Assembly (NCBI GenBank): GCA_018003035.1 | Contig: JAGNEX010000022.1 | Coordinates: 1 to 36,731 of the forward strand | Reading direction: 5' to 3' | Length of the DNA: 36,731 nt | Source of the DNA: Acidimicrobiia bacterium | Lineage (GTDB): Bacteria > Actinomycetota > Acidimicrobiia > IMCC26256 > JAGNEX01 | Shown: one piece after another, positions 1-9,600 of the stretch | Layout: each line of letters begins with the position of its first letter | Numbering within the stretch: the first letter of the stretch is position 1 | The notes under the pieces: generated by a model | What the model was told of the DNA's origin: nothing | The model's database searches: none | What the model saw: only the letters and a program-made list of their open reading frames with translations | Translations under genes and position numbers: made by a program

Positions 1-1950
1 CAGCTGAACGCCCGCAAACTCAATGACGCCATTCGCCCCGAGCGCAACTGGCTCTTTGAGTACTTCGGCATGAAGACCGTGAGCGATCGCTATCTGCTGC
101 GTCACCCCGAAGCTCGCACGGTTCTCGAGACGCCGCAGTACTTCTTCATGCGGGTCGCATGCGGCCTCAGCCGTAGTCCGCACGAAGCCGTCGAGTTCTA
201 CGAGCTGATCTCGTCGCTCGATTACCTCCCGAGCTCGCCGACGCTGTTCAACTCGGGCACCACACACTCCCAGATGTCGAGCTGCTACCTGCTCGACTCA
301 CCGCTCGACGATCTCGTCTCGATTTACGGCCGCTACACCGACGTCGCCCGCCTTTCCAAGCACGCCGGCGGCATTGGCCTCTCGTTCTCGAGGGTCCGGT
401 CGGCCGGTTCGCTCATCAAAGGGACGAACGGAATCTCAAACGGCGTCGTGCCATTCCTCAAGACCCTCGACTCCTCAGTAGCTGCGGTCAACCAGGGGGG
501 CCGTCGCAAGGGCGCGGCATGTGTCTACCTAGAGACCTGGCACGCCGACATCTTTGATTTCCTCGAGTTGCGGGACAACACCGGCGACCACGCTCGTCGT
601 ACCCACAACATCAACATCGCCAACTGGATCCCCGACCTCTTTATGGAGCGGGTCGAAAAGGATTGGCAATGGTCGCTCTTTGACCCCAAGAAGGTTCCGC
701 ACCTCGTCGACCTGTACGGCGCCGAGTTCGAGCGGGCCTACATCGAGGCCGAAGAGGGGGGACTCTTCGAACGGCAAGTCCCAGCTCGTGAGTTGTGGGC
801 ACGCATGATGAAGACGCTCGCCCAGACCGGTAACGGCTGGATGGCCTTCAAAGATTCCTCGAACTTGAAGTGCAACCAGACGGGTCGCAGCTCAAACGTT
901 GTCCACCTTTCCAACCTGTGCACCGAAATTCTCGAGGTCACCAACCAAGACGAAACGGCGGTCTGCAACCTCGGCTCGGTCAACCTCGGCCGGTTTGTTC
1001 GAGACGGTCAGTTCGAATTCGACCGCATGGGTTCGGTGGTACGCACCGCGGTTCGATACCTCGACCGCGTCGTCGACATCAACTTTTATCCGACAGATGA
1101 GGCGGGCGTTTCGAACGCCCGTTGGCGCCCGGTCGGCCTCGGAATCATGGGCCTTCAAGACGTCTTCTTCCAGCTGCGCCTGCCGTTTGATTCACCAGAG
1201 GCACTCGAACTCTCCACCCGTATCTCTGAAGAGTTGTATTTCCACGCGTTGTGGGCCTCGACCGAACTGGCCGAACTGCATGGCCCGCACGCCGCATTCA
1301 AAGAGACCCGCGCCGCCAAGGGTGATCTTCAGTTCGACCTTTGGGGTGTCGAGCCCACCCAGCCCGACCGCTGGAAGAGCTTGAAGGACCGCATCGGCGA
1401 ATTTGGGCTTCGCAACTCGCTGCTGATTGCGATTGCACCGACGGCGACCATCGCGTCGATCTCCGGTGCGTATGAATGCATCGAACCGCAGGTCAGCAAC
1501 ATCTTTAAGCGTGAGACGCTGTCCGGCGAATTCCTCCAGATCAACCGCTACCTGGTGCGCGATCTACAAGAGCGTGGTCTGTGGAACGCGGACGTCCGCG
1601 GCCAGATCAGAGCAAGCGACGGGTCGATCCAGAACCTGGACCTCCCCGAAGACATCCGGATGCTGTACCGCACCGCATGGGAGTACCCACAAAAAGTCTT
1701 GATCGACATGGCCGCCGCCCGTGGTGCCTTCATCGATCAGAGCCAGAGCCTCAACCTCTTCATGGCCACACCGACCATCGGCAAGCTGTCGTCGATGTAC
1801 CGCCACGTGTGGGCGTCCGGCCTGAAGACCACCTATTACCTGCGCTCGCGTCCGGCGAGCAGCATCAACAAATCGGTATATGCCGGCACCGACGCTGCAG
1901 CGGTTGCCTGCTCCCTTGAAAACCCTGAGACGTGCGAGGCCTGTGACTGA
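1..1950 (+). CDS. nrdA: Class I ribonucleoside-diphosphate reductase, large (alpha) subunit, 5'-partial
   Basis: Catalytic subunit reducing ribonucleoside diphosphates to deoxyribonucleotides. The frame is open from base 1, and the residues before the Met at 70 (ending NWLFEYFG) continue the family's sequence, so the start and any N-terminal ATP cone lie outside the window. Visible hallmarks: the redox Cys in SSCYLLDS (codon at 283), the NLCTEI motif with the thiyl Cys (919) and catalytic Glu (925), the second redox Cys in AVCNLGSVNLG (964), the radical-transfer Tyr pair in KTTYYLRS, the PTATIASISG phosphate-binding motif, and a C-terminal CEAC redox pair (1933-1944) that shuttles electrons from thioredoxin or glutaredoxin. 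The stop overlaps the nrdB start by one base (TGATG), so the two are translationally coupled. Its upstream control, for example an NrdR box, is not visible. Confidence 0.97.
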   Translation, partial: QLNARKLNDAIRPERNWLFEYFGMKTVSDRYLLRHPEARTVLETPQYFFMRVACGLSRSPHEAVEFYELISSLDYLPSSPTLFNSGTTHSQMSSCYLLDSPLDDLVSIYGRYTDVARLSKHAGGIGLSFSRVRSAGSLIKGTNGISNGVVPFLKTLDSSVAAVNQGGRRKGAACVYLETWHADIFDFLELRDNTGDHARRTHNINIANWIPDLFMERVEKDWQWSLFDPKKVPHLVDLYGAEFERAYIEAEEGGLFERQVPARELWARMMKTLAQTGNGWMAFKDSSNLKCNQTGRSSNVVHLSNLCTEILEVTNQDETAVCNLGSVNLGRFVRDGQFEFDRMGSVVRTAVRYLDRVVDINFYPTDEAGVSNARWRPVGLGIMGLQDVFFQLRLPFDSPEALELSTRISEELYFHALWASTELAELHGPHAAFKETRAAKGDLQFDLWGVEPTQPDRWKSLKDRIGEFGLRNSLLIAIAPTATIASISGAYECIEPQVSNIFKRETLSGEFLQINRYLVRDLQERGLWNADVRGQIRASDGSIQNLDLPEDIRMLYRTAWEYPQKVLIDMAAARGAFIDQSQSLNLFMATPTIGKLSSMYRHVWASGLKTTYYLRSRPASSINKSVYAGTDAAAVACSLENPETCEACD

Positions 1951-3056
1951 TGGAAACCAACACTGCACAAGCTCAATGGTTTGCGCCATCCGCTCCTGGC
2001 GCTTCGTCGGCACCTCCAGAGGCCGCGTTTACCACGACAACAAGGCCTCTGGAGGCCCGACGTTCGATCCTCGATCCCGGTCTTGATCTGACCCTGCGCC
2101 CAATGCGCTACCCGGTCTTTTACGAGATGTATCTGACGGCGATCAAGAACACCTGGACCGTCGATGAGGTCGACTTCTCTGACGACCGTATCGATCTGAC
2201 CAAGATGACGGCTGCCGAGCGGCACCTGATCAGCCGTCTGGTCGCTTTCTTTGCCACCGGCGACTCGATCGTCGCGAACAACTTGGTCCTCAACCTCTAC
2301 CGGCACATCAACGCCCCCGAAGCGAGGCTGTACCTGTCGCGCCAGTTGTTCGAAGAGGCCCTCCACGTTCAGTTTTATCTGACCCTCCTCGACACTTACC
2401 TCGCTAACGAGGACGAACGTGAACAGGCATTTGCGGCGATCGAAAACATCCCTTCTATAAAGAGGAAAGCCGAGTTCTGCTTTAAGTGGATGAACTCGAT
2501 CGGTGACGAGCCGCTCCGCACCTCGGAGGACCGTCGCCGGTTCTTGATGAATCTGATCTGCTTCGCGACCTGCATCGAGGGGCTGTTCTTTTTCGGTGCC
2601 TTCGCGTACGTCTACTTCCTGCGCTCAAAGGGCCTGCTGAACGGGCTGGCGAGCGGCACCAATTGGGTGTTCCGAGACGAGTCGGCGCATATGAACTTCG
2701 CTCTCGAAGTCGTCGAAACTGTCCGCCGAGAAGACCCATCGCTTTTCGACGACCGTATGAAGCGCGAGGTTGTCTCGATGCTTTCCGAGGCGGTCGAGTG
2801 CGAGTTGATGTTCGCCGAGGACCTGCTCGGTCAAGGGGTGCCCGGTATGTCGCTTAACGACATGCGCCAGTACCTCGAGTACGTGGCAGATCAGCGGCTG
2901 ATGTCCTTACAACTGCCAACGCACTTCGGTTCGCGGAACCCCTTTGACTTTTTGGCACTTCAAGACGTACCCGAGCTCGCCAACTTCTTCGAGCGGCGGG
3001 TGTCGGCGTACCAGGTCGGGGTGACGGGGTCGATCAGCTTCGACGAGGAGTTCTAA
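1950..3056 (+). CDS. nrdB: Class I ribonucleoside-diphosphate reductase, small (beta) subunit
   Basis: Radical-generating subunit that partners NrdA. It is a ferritin-like four-helix protein of 368 residues. All metal ligands of the family can be placed: Asp105 (ATGDSIVAN), Glu136 and His139 (FEEALHVQFY), Glu210 (TCIEGLFF), Glu244 and His247 (RDESAHMNF). Tyr143 sits four residues after His139, the position of the stable tyrosyl radical (E. coli Tyr122), so this looks like a Tyr-radical enzyme rather than a class Ic or Id variant. The C-terminal tail (SISFDEEF) is the acidic/aromatic peptide type that docks on NrdA. The first 40 or so residues are a Thr/Ala/Pro-rich extension of low conservation. 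The ATG at 1950 overlaps the nrdA stop. Confidence 0.97.
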   Translation: METNTAQAQWFAPSAPGASSAPPEAAFTTTTRPLEARRSILDPGLDLTLRPMRYPVFYEMYLTAIKNTWTVDEVDFSDDRIDLTKMTAAERHLISRLVAFFATGDSIVANNLVLNLYRHINAPEARLYLSRQLFEEALHVQFYLTLLDTYLANEDEREQAFAAIENIPSIKRKAEFCFKWMNSIGDEPLRTSEDRRRFLMNLICFATCIEGLFFFGAFAYVYFLRSKGLLNGLASGTNWVFRDESAHMNFALEVVETVRREDPSLFDDRMKREVVSMLSEAVECELMFAEDLLGQGVPGMSLNDMRQYLEYVADQRLMSLQLPTHFGSRNPFDFLALQDVPELANFFERRVSAYQVGVTGSISFDEEF

Positions 3057-3131
3057 CTCCGCCTCGTTCCTCGATCGTTACTCCCTGCCTGCTGAGCGGT
3101 CGACCGGTGCGGCGTGAAACGATTGCTGGCT

Positions 3132-3575
3132 ATGGGTCAGGTGTGCACAAAATGTGGCTTCGAACACCTCGACGAACGAACCTTCTGTCGTCGGTGCGGT
3201 AGCCATATGGACGACGATGCGCTGTCCGTCGCTGATGTGACGTTGTCATCCCTTGCTCGAGATGACCTGACCTGGGTCAACTTGGTAGGGGAGACGTCGA
3301 CGATCCCAAAGCCCCCGGCGTCAGAGCCGACGGCGCAACCCTCGGTTCGCAGCGACGTTCCGTTTGCTGGGCGGCCAGAGGGCGAGTCTGTTGCTCAAGC
3401 CGACGGGCGCCTAGCATACGGCGGTCACGAAAGGCAGCGTTCCCCGCGACCTGATCCAGTCGAAGGCCAGCCGCGGGCGCAGGGCTCCCGAGCTGGCACG
3501 TACATGCTGGCCACGGCGCTGTTTGTGTTGGTCTTGGCGGTGACCGCTGTGTATTTAGCGTCGAGTTCGAGTTGA
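3132..3575 (+). CDS. Small zinc-ribbon protein with a C-terminal membrane anchor
   Basis: A 147-residue protein that I cannot assign to a function. At the N terminus CTKC (residues 5-8) and CRRC (19-22) form a CxxC-x10-CxxC zinc ribbon. A polar, Pro/Arg-rich linker of about 95 residues follows, then one hydrophobic segment (about 121-142) ending in a run of serines, so the ribbon is probably cytoplasmic and tail-anchored (inference). An in-frame GTG at 3114 would add six residues (MKRLLA). I prefer the ATG at 3132 because it places the ribbon at the very N terminus, as is usual for this protein type, but neither start has a convincing Shine-Dalgarno sequence. It lies between nrdB and the giant membrane protein and is probably read with the latter. 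Confidence 0.7.
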   Translation: MGQVCTKCGFEHLDERTFCRRCGSHMDDDALSVADVTLSSLARDDLTWVNLVGETSTIPKPPASEPTAQPSVRSDVPFAGRPEGESVAQADGRLAYGGHERQRSPRPDPVEGQPRAQGSRAGTYMLATALFVLVLAVTAVYLASSSS

Positions 3576-3650
3576 AATGGCGTGTCGTCGACTTCCACGC
3601 CAGGGTAGTGATGCAGGCATGATCGCCGTCGGCGGTCACGGGAGGACCAT

Positions 3651-6600
3651 ATGAGCAAGCGCGACTCGAACGAGTCCGAGGATTGGGAACAGCCCTTGTC
3701 GCGTGCCGAAAGGCGGCGGCGTTCGCGTTCCCAGCGGATTCTTCGAGGTGATTCGCGCAAGTCCGGTCGTTCCCAGGACGACCGTGGCGTCATTGAAGAA
3801 CCCAACTCGGCCCTGAATGTCATCGGGCCATTTGACGGCCCCACCACAGGTTCGCCCAGCGTGCGCATCCGGCGGAGTTCGACACCTGGGCGTGACGACT
3901 ACGCGGACGGCTATGTCGAGGCCGATGACGAGGACCTCTCGGGCGAATTGTGGGCCGACACCAGCGGCGACCACCGTGCGGTGGACGAAGCCGACTGGGC
4001 TTCTGAATCGGCGATCGATGAGCGATTCGGCACGGGTGAGATTGAAACTCCCGACACCGATCCCTGGTCTCGCCGCTCACGGCGTAGAAGCGCGCCCGAA
4101 CAGGCCGACAGCGAAGCCGATGCTGACCCGCTCTCGGAACGCGCCGGGGCCTATGACGAGTTCGAAAGCTCAGATGATGTTGCGGCAGGCCGGTCAAAGC
4201 GCCGCCGCCGTCGCGGATCGCAAGGGGCTGGCGATGCCAGTGGTCCGCTTGATCGACCGGCAGATCCGGCAGACCGCGGACGAGCGGGCCGTGGCGAATC
4301 ATCCGATGATGACGAAGGCTGGGGCGACAGCTGGATCGAAAGTACCTGGTCCGATGACGACGGCGATCGGCAGTGGACAGCCCCCCGGTCCGAGGTCTGG
4401 GACGCGACGGTCGATGGTCGGGACGCCCTTTCTGCGGTCGATGACACCTACAGCGATGATCTCGGCTTTCTGGACAACGACGACCCGGCGCCACGCTCGG
4501 CCAAGAAACGCTCGGGCGGACTTTTTGGTCGGCGACGTCGCCCCGGCAAAGCGACGGGCACCGGGTCTGACCGTCGATTCGCGACCCAGGACCCAGCGGC
4601 CGATCCAGGTGCCCCGTCCGGAGCCAGCGATTACTACGAGTACGACGACGAGTCCGACGACGAGTCCGACGGTCAGGCCGCACTCCGGGACGAACATCGA
4701 GAAGGCGGCACCAGGCGTGACGATCGCGGCCGTGACTCCAATGCGAGCCGCGTCGACGACACGGGGCGGCTCGACGACGAGTTAGACCCGCAAGATGATG
4801 GTTCTGAGGTGCGACGCTGGTCTCAAGAGGCTCGCGCTCGGATCGCGGCAGCTGACTCAGCTCGGCGAGCCGATGACGAAGCGTCTCGGGCCGAAGCGGC
4901 AAAGCGCGGCCGGCCGGGTGGTTTTGATGATTTCCTCCACTCCGAGTCGCTGCAGGAGTCGGCGGCATCAGGCGACATCGATGACGGGGCCCGCGACGAA
5001 GGCTCGCAACCTGCCGGGGTGCCTGACGGATTTTGGAGTGGCGCCGAGTCGCCCCGTGGTTCCGGGGCCGACTTTTCGGACCTTTCCGACGTTGCCGATC
5101 TCGGAAGCCACTCCGAGCTCTTCGACACCGCTGACGGTGCGGCCGTCGACGCCCAACCCGGCACGGGCACCGATCGAACAGCGGCGTTCGATCGTGATGA
5201 TGTCGCGGCGAGCGGCGCGTCGGACACCTCTCGAGACGCTGACCGCGAGTCGAGCCGACGGGGTAAGCGGGGCTTTCGGTTCGGTCGCGGCCGCGCCGAG
5301 GACGGCTCTGGATCGCCAAAGGCGGCGAGTTCGCGCGGGGGCTGGGGTTTTGAATCCGACGAGATCGACGATTCTGAAGTTCTCGAAGCCGAAATCCTGG
5401 AAGGGTCTTTGCTTGAGGACGAGGTCTACGCCGATCACGACGATTTTGATCCCGACCTCGAAGATGCCGAGCTTGAAGACCACTTTGACCGCCTGAGCGA
5501 TGACGACGTCGAAGACGCCAACGTCGTTGAGCCCGTCGCCTCTGGAGCTTCCCCAGACTCTGGGAAGCCCTCGGCCGCACCAGCGCCCGAATCCGATGCC
5601 AACGACCCTTCAGGCGGCGACAACCCACGTTCAATCGACCGCGACGCGGCCAACGCGGATGACGACGATGACCTCGACGATGAGGTTGCGCTCGACGCCT
5701 TGATGATTACCGATGATGAGCTGTTCTCTGATGTCGACGAGGCCGACGAGTGGGTAGACGCCGACTGGGACGACACCGGAGAACAACGCCTCACGGCCGA
5801 GTCGCTTGATTCGCTGTTCGATGGCGATAACGACTCGACCGATTCCTCTGCTAGCTCGGCCGACGGGCCTCCCGCCGGCGGCGCGGCGTTACCGACTAAA
5901 GAAGCTGGCGAGGCAAAGGGCCTTCTCGGCCGTTTCCGAGGTCGACGGAAATCAAAGGCGCCGGACGCGGGCCGTCAAGACGACCGCTTTGATGATCTGC
6001 CAAACGAGTCAGCCGACGGAGACGGTTACGCAGGTGACGGTGGCCACGACCAAACCTTCGGGGCCGATGTCCCCTTCGGGACCGATGTCCCTGGTTCGGG
6101 TGGCTCCGCTGGATGGGACGAGCCCAGCTCGACCGAATCCGACTCGAGTGAGCCCGAGGGCGATGAGCCCAACGAGCGCTCATCAGACCAGTGGGGTGCC
6201 GGCGGCTTGGCCGCGGCCGGTGCAGCGGGCGTGGCCGCCAGCGCAGACTTTGAGGATTCTGACCCGGGCGGCTTGTTAGATGACATCGACTTCCTCGACG
6301 AAGTCGCAGCGATCGTTGATGACGGCTCTGGCGATCCCATCGACTTGGACGCCGAGGATTCGCTGATAACCCCCCGTGCCCAGTCGAACAGCGGTGCGGC
6401 TTGGCCAGGGGCATTTTCTTCGGTCGCAGACGACGGCGACAATGCGTCCGACGACACCGACACCGACACGGCGTCCGACGACACCGACACCGACACGGCG
6501 TCCGAGGATGCCCGTGACCCAAGCGGGGCGATCGCCGCAGCGTCTGGCCCCGCGGCTGGAGCATCGGCGGCGTTCTCGCAGCCGATTGTCGGGGCGGACG

Positions 6601-9600
6601 AACTTGCAAGTGATGAAGACCTGCTCGGCGGTGTCCACCAGGGCGTGACCGAATCGGCCGCGTCGCTGTACGACGATGACGTGATCGACGTCGGTGATCA
6701 CACGGGACAGACGTCGGCGTCGTGGCCAACCGGACCGAGCCGGTCGGGCGCCGCGTCCGGCGCGGGCCGCGCCCGTTCGGCGCGTCCACGAAGCCCTCAA
6801 TGGCCCGAGATTCCGCGACGCCAAACCTCCAAGCGTTGGCCGACGGTCGGCAAGACTTCTGGCGATCCGTTCACCGTGCCCGGACGCCAAGGCGGCCAGG
6901 CAGCCTGGTGGACCGATAATCCCGATGCCGCGGCGGCCGGCTCCCAAGTGTTGGTCAAGGCCACCCCCGATCAGGGAGCGACCCGAAAAGACGAAGGTCT
7001 CATCCCGAGCCGTTTGACCGAACCGGGCCCGACCGACTGGTTCCGGACCGGGCTGACCGTGATGATTGCTTGGCTGATCAGCCTCGCGATCATGGGCGTG
7101 GCGATGCTGGCTATCGATCAGTTCCGCAGCTACACCGTCTTGCCGTTGGCCATCATGATGACCGCTGGCGTCATGCGGTTCTGGCGTCCGTTCGAACTGC
7201 CTGGGGCGCTCGGTCCCATTCATCCAGCAACGATTGCGGTCATTTTGTTTACGACCGTCATCGTGTTGTTCAACGCCACCTACGTGTCAGAGCACGTGAT
7301 CAACGATCGCCAGCCCGGAGCCACACTCGCCGCTGGGCGATGGCTGGTCGATCACCCGAGCATTCACGAGGCCAACAACCCCGGCCCCTTTGCCAGCGTC
7401 GCCGGTGCATCAAGCTACGCGTTCGAACACGTTGCCGATGATGACGGAACGATCACTGTCGACTTTGCGCACGTCATGCCGGTCTACCTGGCCGTCGGCG
7501 GCTGGATCAACGACCTCGTTCCCTTCGTCGCCGATGACTTTTTCGTGCTCTGGACGGCTCCGTTCCTGTCGGCGATTGGCCTCTTGGCCTTTTACGCCCT
7601 CGCCAGCCGTCTGATGCGCGCCTGGTATGCAGCGGCGGCAACCGCAGCGCTGGCCGTCAACATGATCTTCATGGTGATGAGCCGCGACGTGTATCACGAG
7701 ATGCCGGCATTCGTGTTCATGATGGCCGGCCTGTGGCTCATCGTTGACGCGCGCGCCTTCGCGTCGATCGCGGTCCTAGACCCAGCTGCGTACGGGGAGC
7801 AGAGATCCAAACTCTGGATCCCGATACGTCCATCTCGATGGATCGTCGCGGGACTCTGCGTTGGCGCGGTCGCCATGACGGGTGTCGATGGTCTGATGAT
7901 CCTCGCTCCGGTAGCTCTCTACGCGGCGTTTGAATGGGCGCGAAGTTCCGATAAGGCCCAGGTCCAACTGATCGACGCGAGTCGTCCGATCCAGCCGACG
8001 GCCGAACAGCAGACCGTTTCCAGAGGCCTGCCGCAGTTCCTCGGCGGTGTGTTTGTGTCGGTTGCTGCGGGCTGGTTCCTCGACGGGGTCATCGTCTCGC
8101 CAGCGTTCTTGAGCGAACATTCAGACCGCATCGTGATGCTGTTCGTCGTCGGTCTGCTCGGCGCGGGCGGCGCTTTGTTGGTCCGCCTTGCGTGGCGTTC
8201 GATTGCGGCCCGCAATCGGATGTCGAGTGCTTCGAAGGACCGGCTTGGCTGGCTCGCGTTTGGCTTGGTGGTGTTCACCCTGATCGTGGGGTACACCGTC
8301 TGGCCGTCGATCGGCGACACCCAGGGGAGTGACGAGCCCTACATCGAACGTCTCCAGTGCAACGATCGCGGCTTTGAGTACCAGTTGGATTCAGGGATCT
8401 GTGTCGACCAGACGACCGGTCAACCCGTCGAAGTAGACGGCACCGACCGTTACCGGTCCTACGGTCTGCGCTGGGTGGGCTGGTACATCGTCGAGTCGAC
8501 GCTGGTGCTGGGCGGCCTCGGGCTGGCATTTGCCGTGCGGGAGACGGTGCGCGGTCGGGCGCGGTCGACCCTTCCGCTCGTCCTGTTCTTCGTGCCGATC
8601 TCGCTGCTGAGCCTGTCGCGGGCGAACGGCTGGCCGGATCAGCCATGGGTGATGCGGCAATTCATGCCGCTGGTCATCCCGGGCTTTTTGCTCTTTGCGT
8701 TCTGGTTTGTCGAGCGTTTGGTCCGGCGCGGGCCCGACGGAAAATGGCCACAGGCGCTTGCCTACGTTGGATACCTTGGCGCACTCGTCGCGATCGCTGT
8801 ACCTGCGTTCTACCTGGTACCCGTATGGGAAGCGCGAGAAGACTCCCGCGGTCTGCGAGAGATGCACCTGGTCTGCGAGGCCGTCGAAGGTGGAGCAGTG
8901 GCCGTGGTCAGAGACACTCCCGAGATCCTTGGACCGGGTGTCCATCACGACCTGATCCCGTCGTTGAGAGGTTTCTGCAACGTTCCGGTGTCGTCGGTTT
9001 CGCCCGAGCTCACCGAAGACAACTGGACGGCTTTGGCCAACGCCTGGGCGGGCAAGAACAAGCGGCTCTATGTGGTCGGGCGAAGCTTTGAGACCATTCT
9101 GACCACGGCTCCGCAGGCCAAAAACGTCCTGCAGTGGCGGACCGAGGCGCAGCGTGCCGCGGCCGAAGGAGCAGAACCGTTCGTTCAGATCACCAACGCG
9201 GTCGAAATGGAATGGACCGTCGAGCGTCGCCCGAAAGCAACGGTCGTCAATCCGTACGACTTCGCGATCGCCAGGGTCGACCTGCCAAAACCGGCAGCGA
9301 CGCCACCCGCTAACAACAGCCAAAACCCGACCCAGAACGGGCTTCCTCAGGGGGGTATCCCCGGTTCGGGCGTGACCGGGGGTATCACCTCCAACGGACT
9401 CACCACGGGCGGTGTGTCGACCACGGGCGGGGTGACAACGGCGGGTGTCACCGCGGGCGGTGTGACCACGAACGGCTTGACCGCTGGCGGCTTGACGACG
9501 AACGGCTTGACCACCGGCGGGTTGGATGGGTCCACGACGGGCGGGCTGACCACGACCGCCGGAGGCACCACCTTGGGCGGCCTCACCGGGGGCGCCACGA

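Noticed and set aside
3820..5634. 604-residue open frame on the minus strand opposite the giant gene
   Set aside because: Arg/Pro/His-rich translation with no motif; it is the expected shadow of a GC-rich low-complexity gene on the other strand.
8391..9323. 310-residue minus-strand frame
   Set aside because: Antisense to the membrane and soluble domains of the giant gene; no conserved features.
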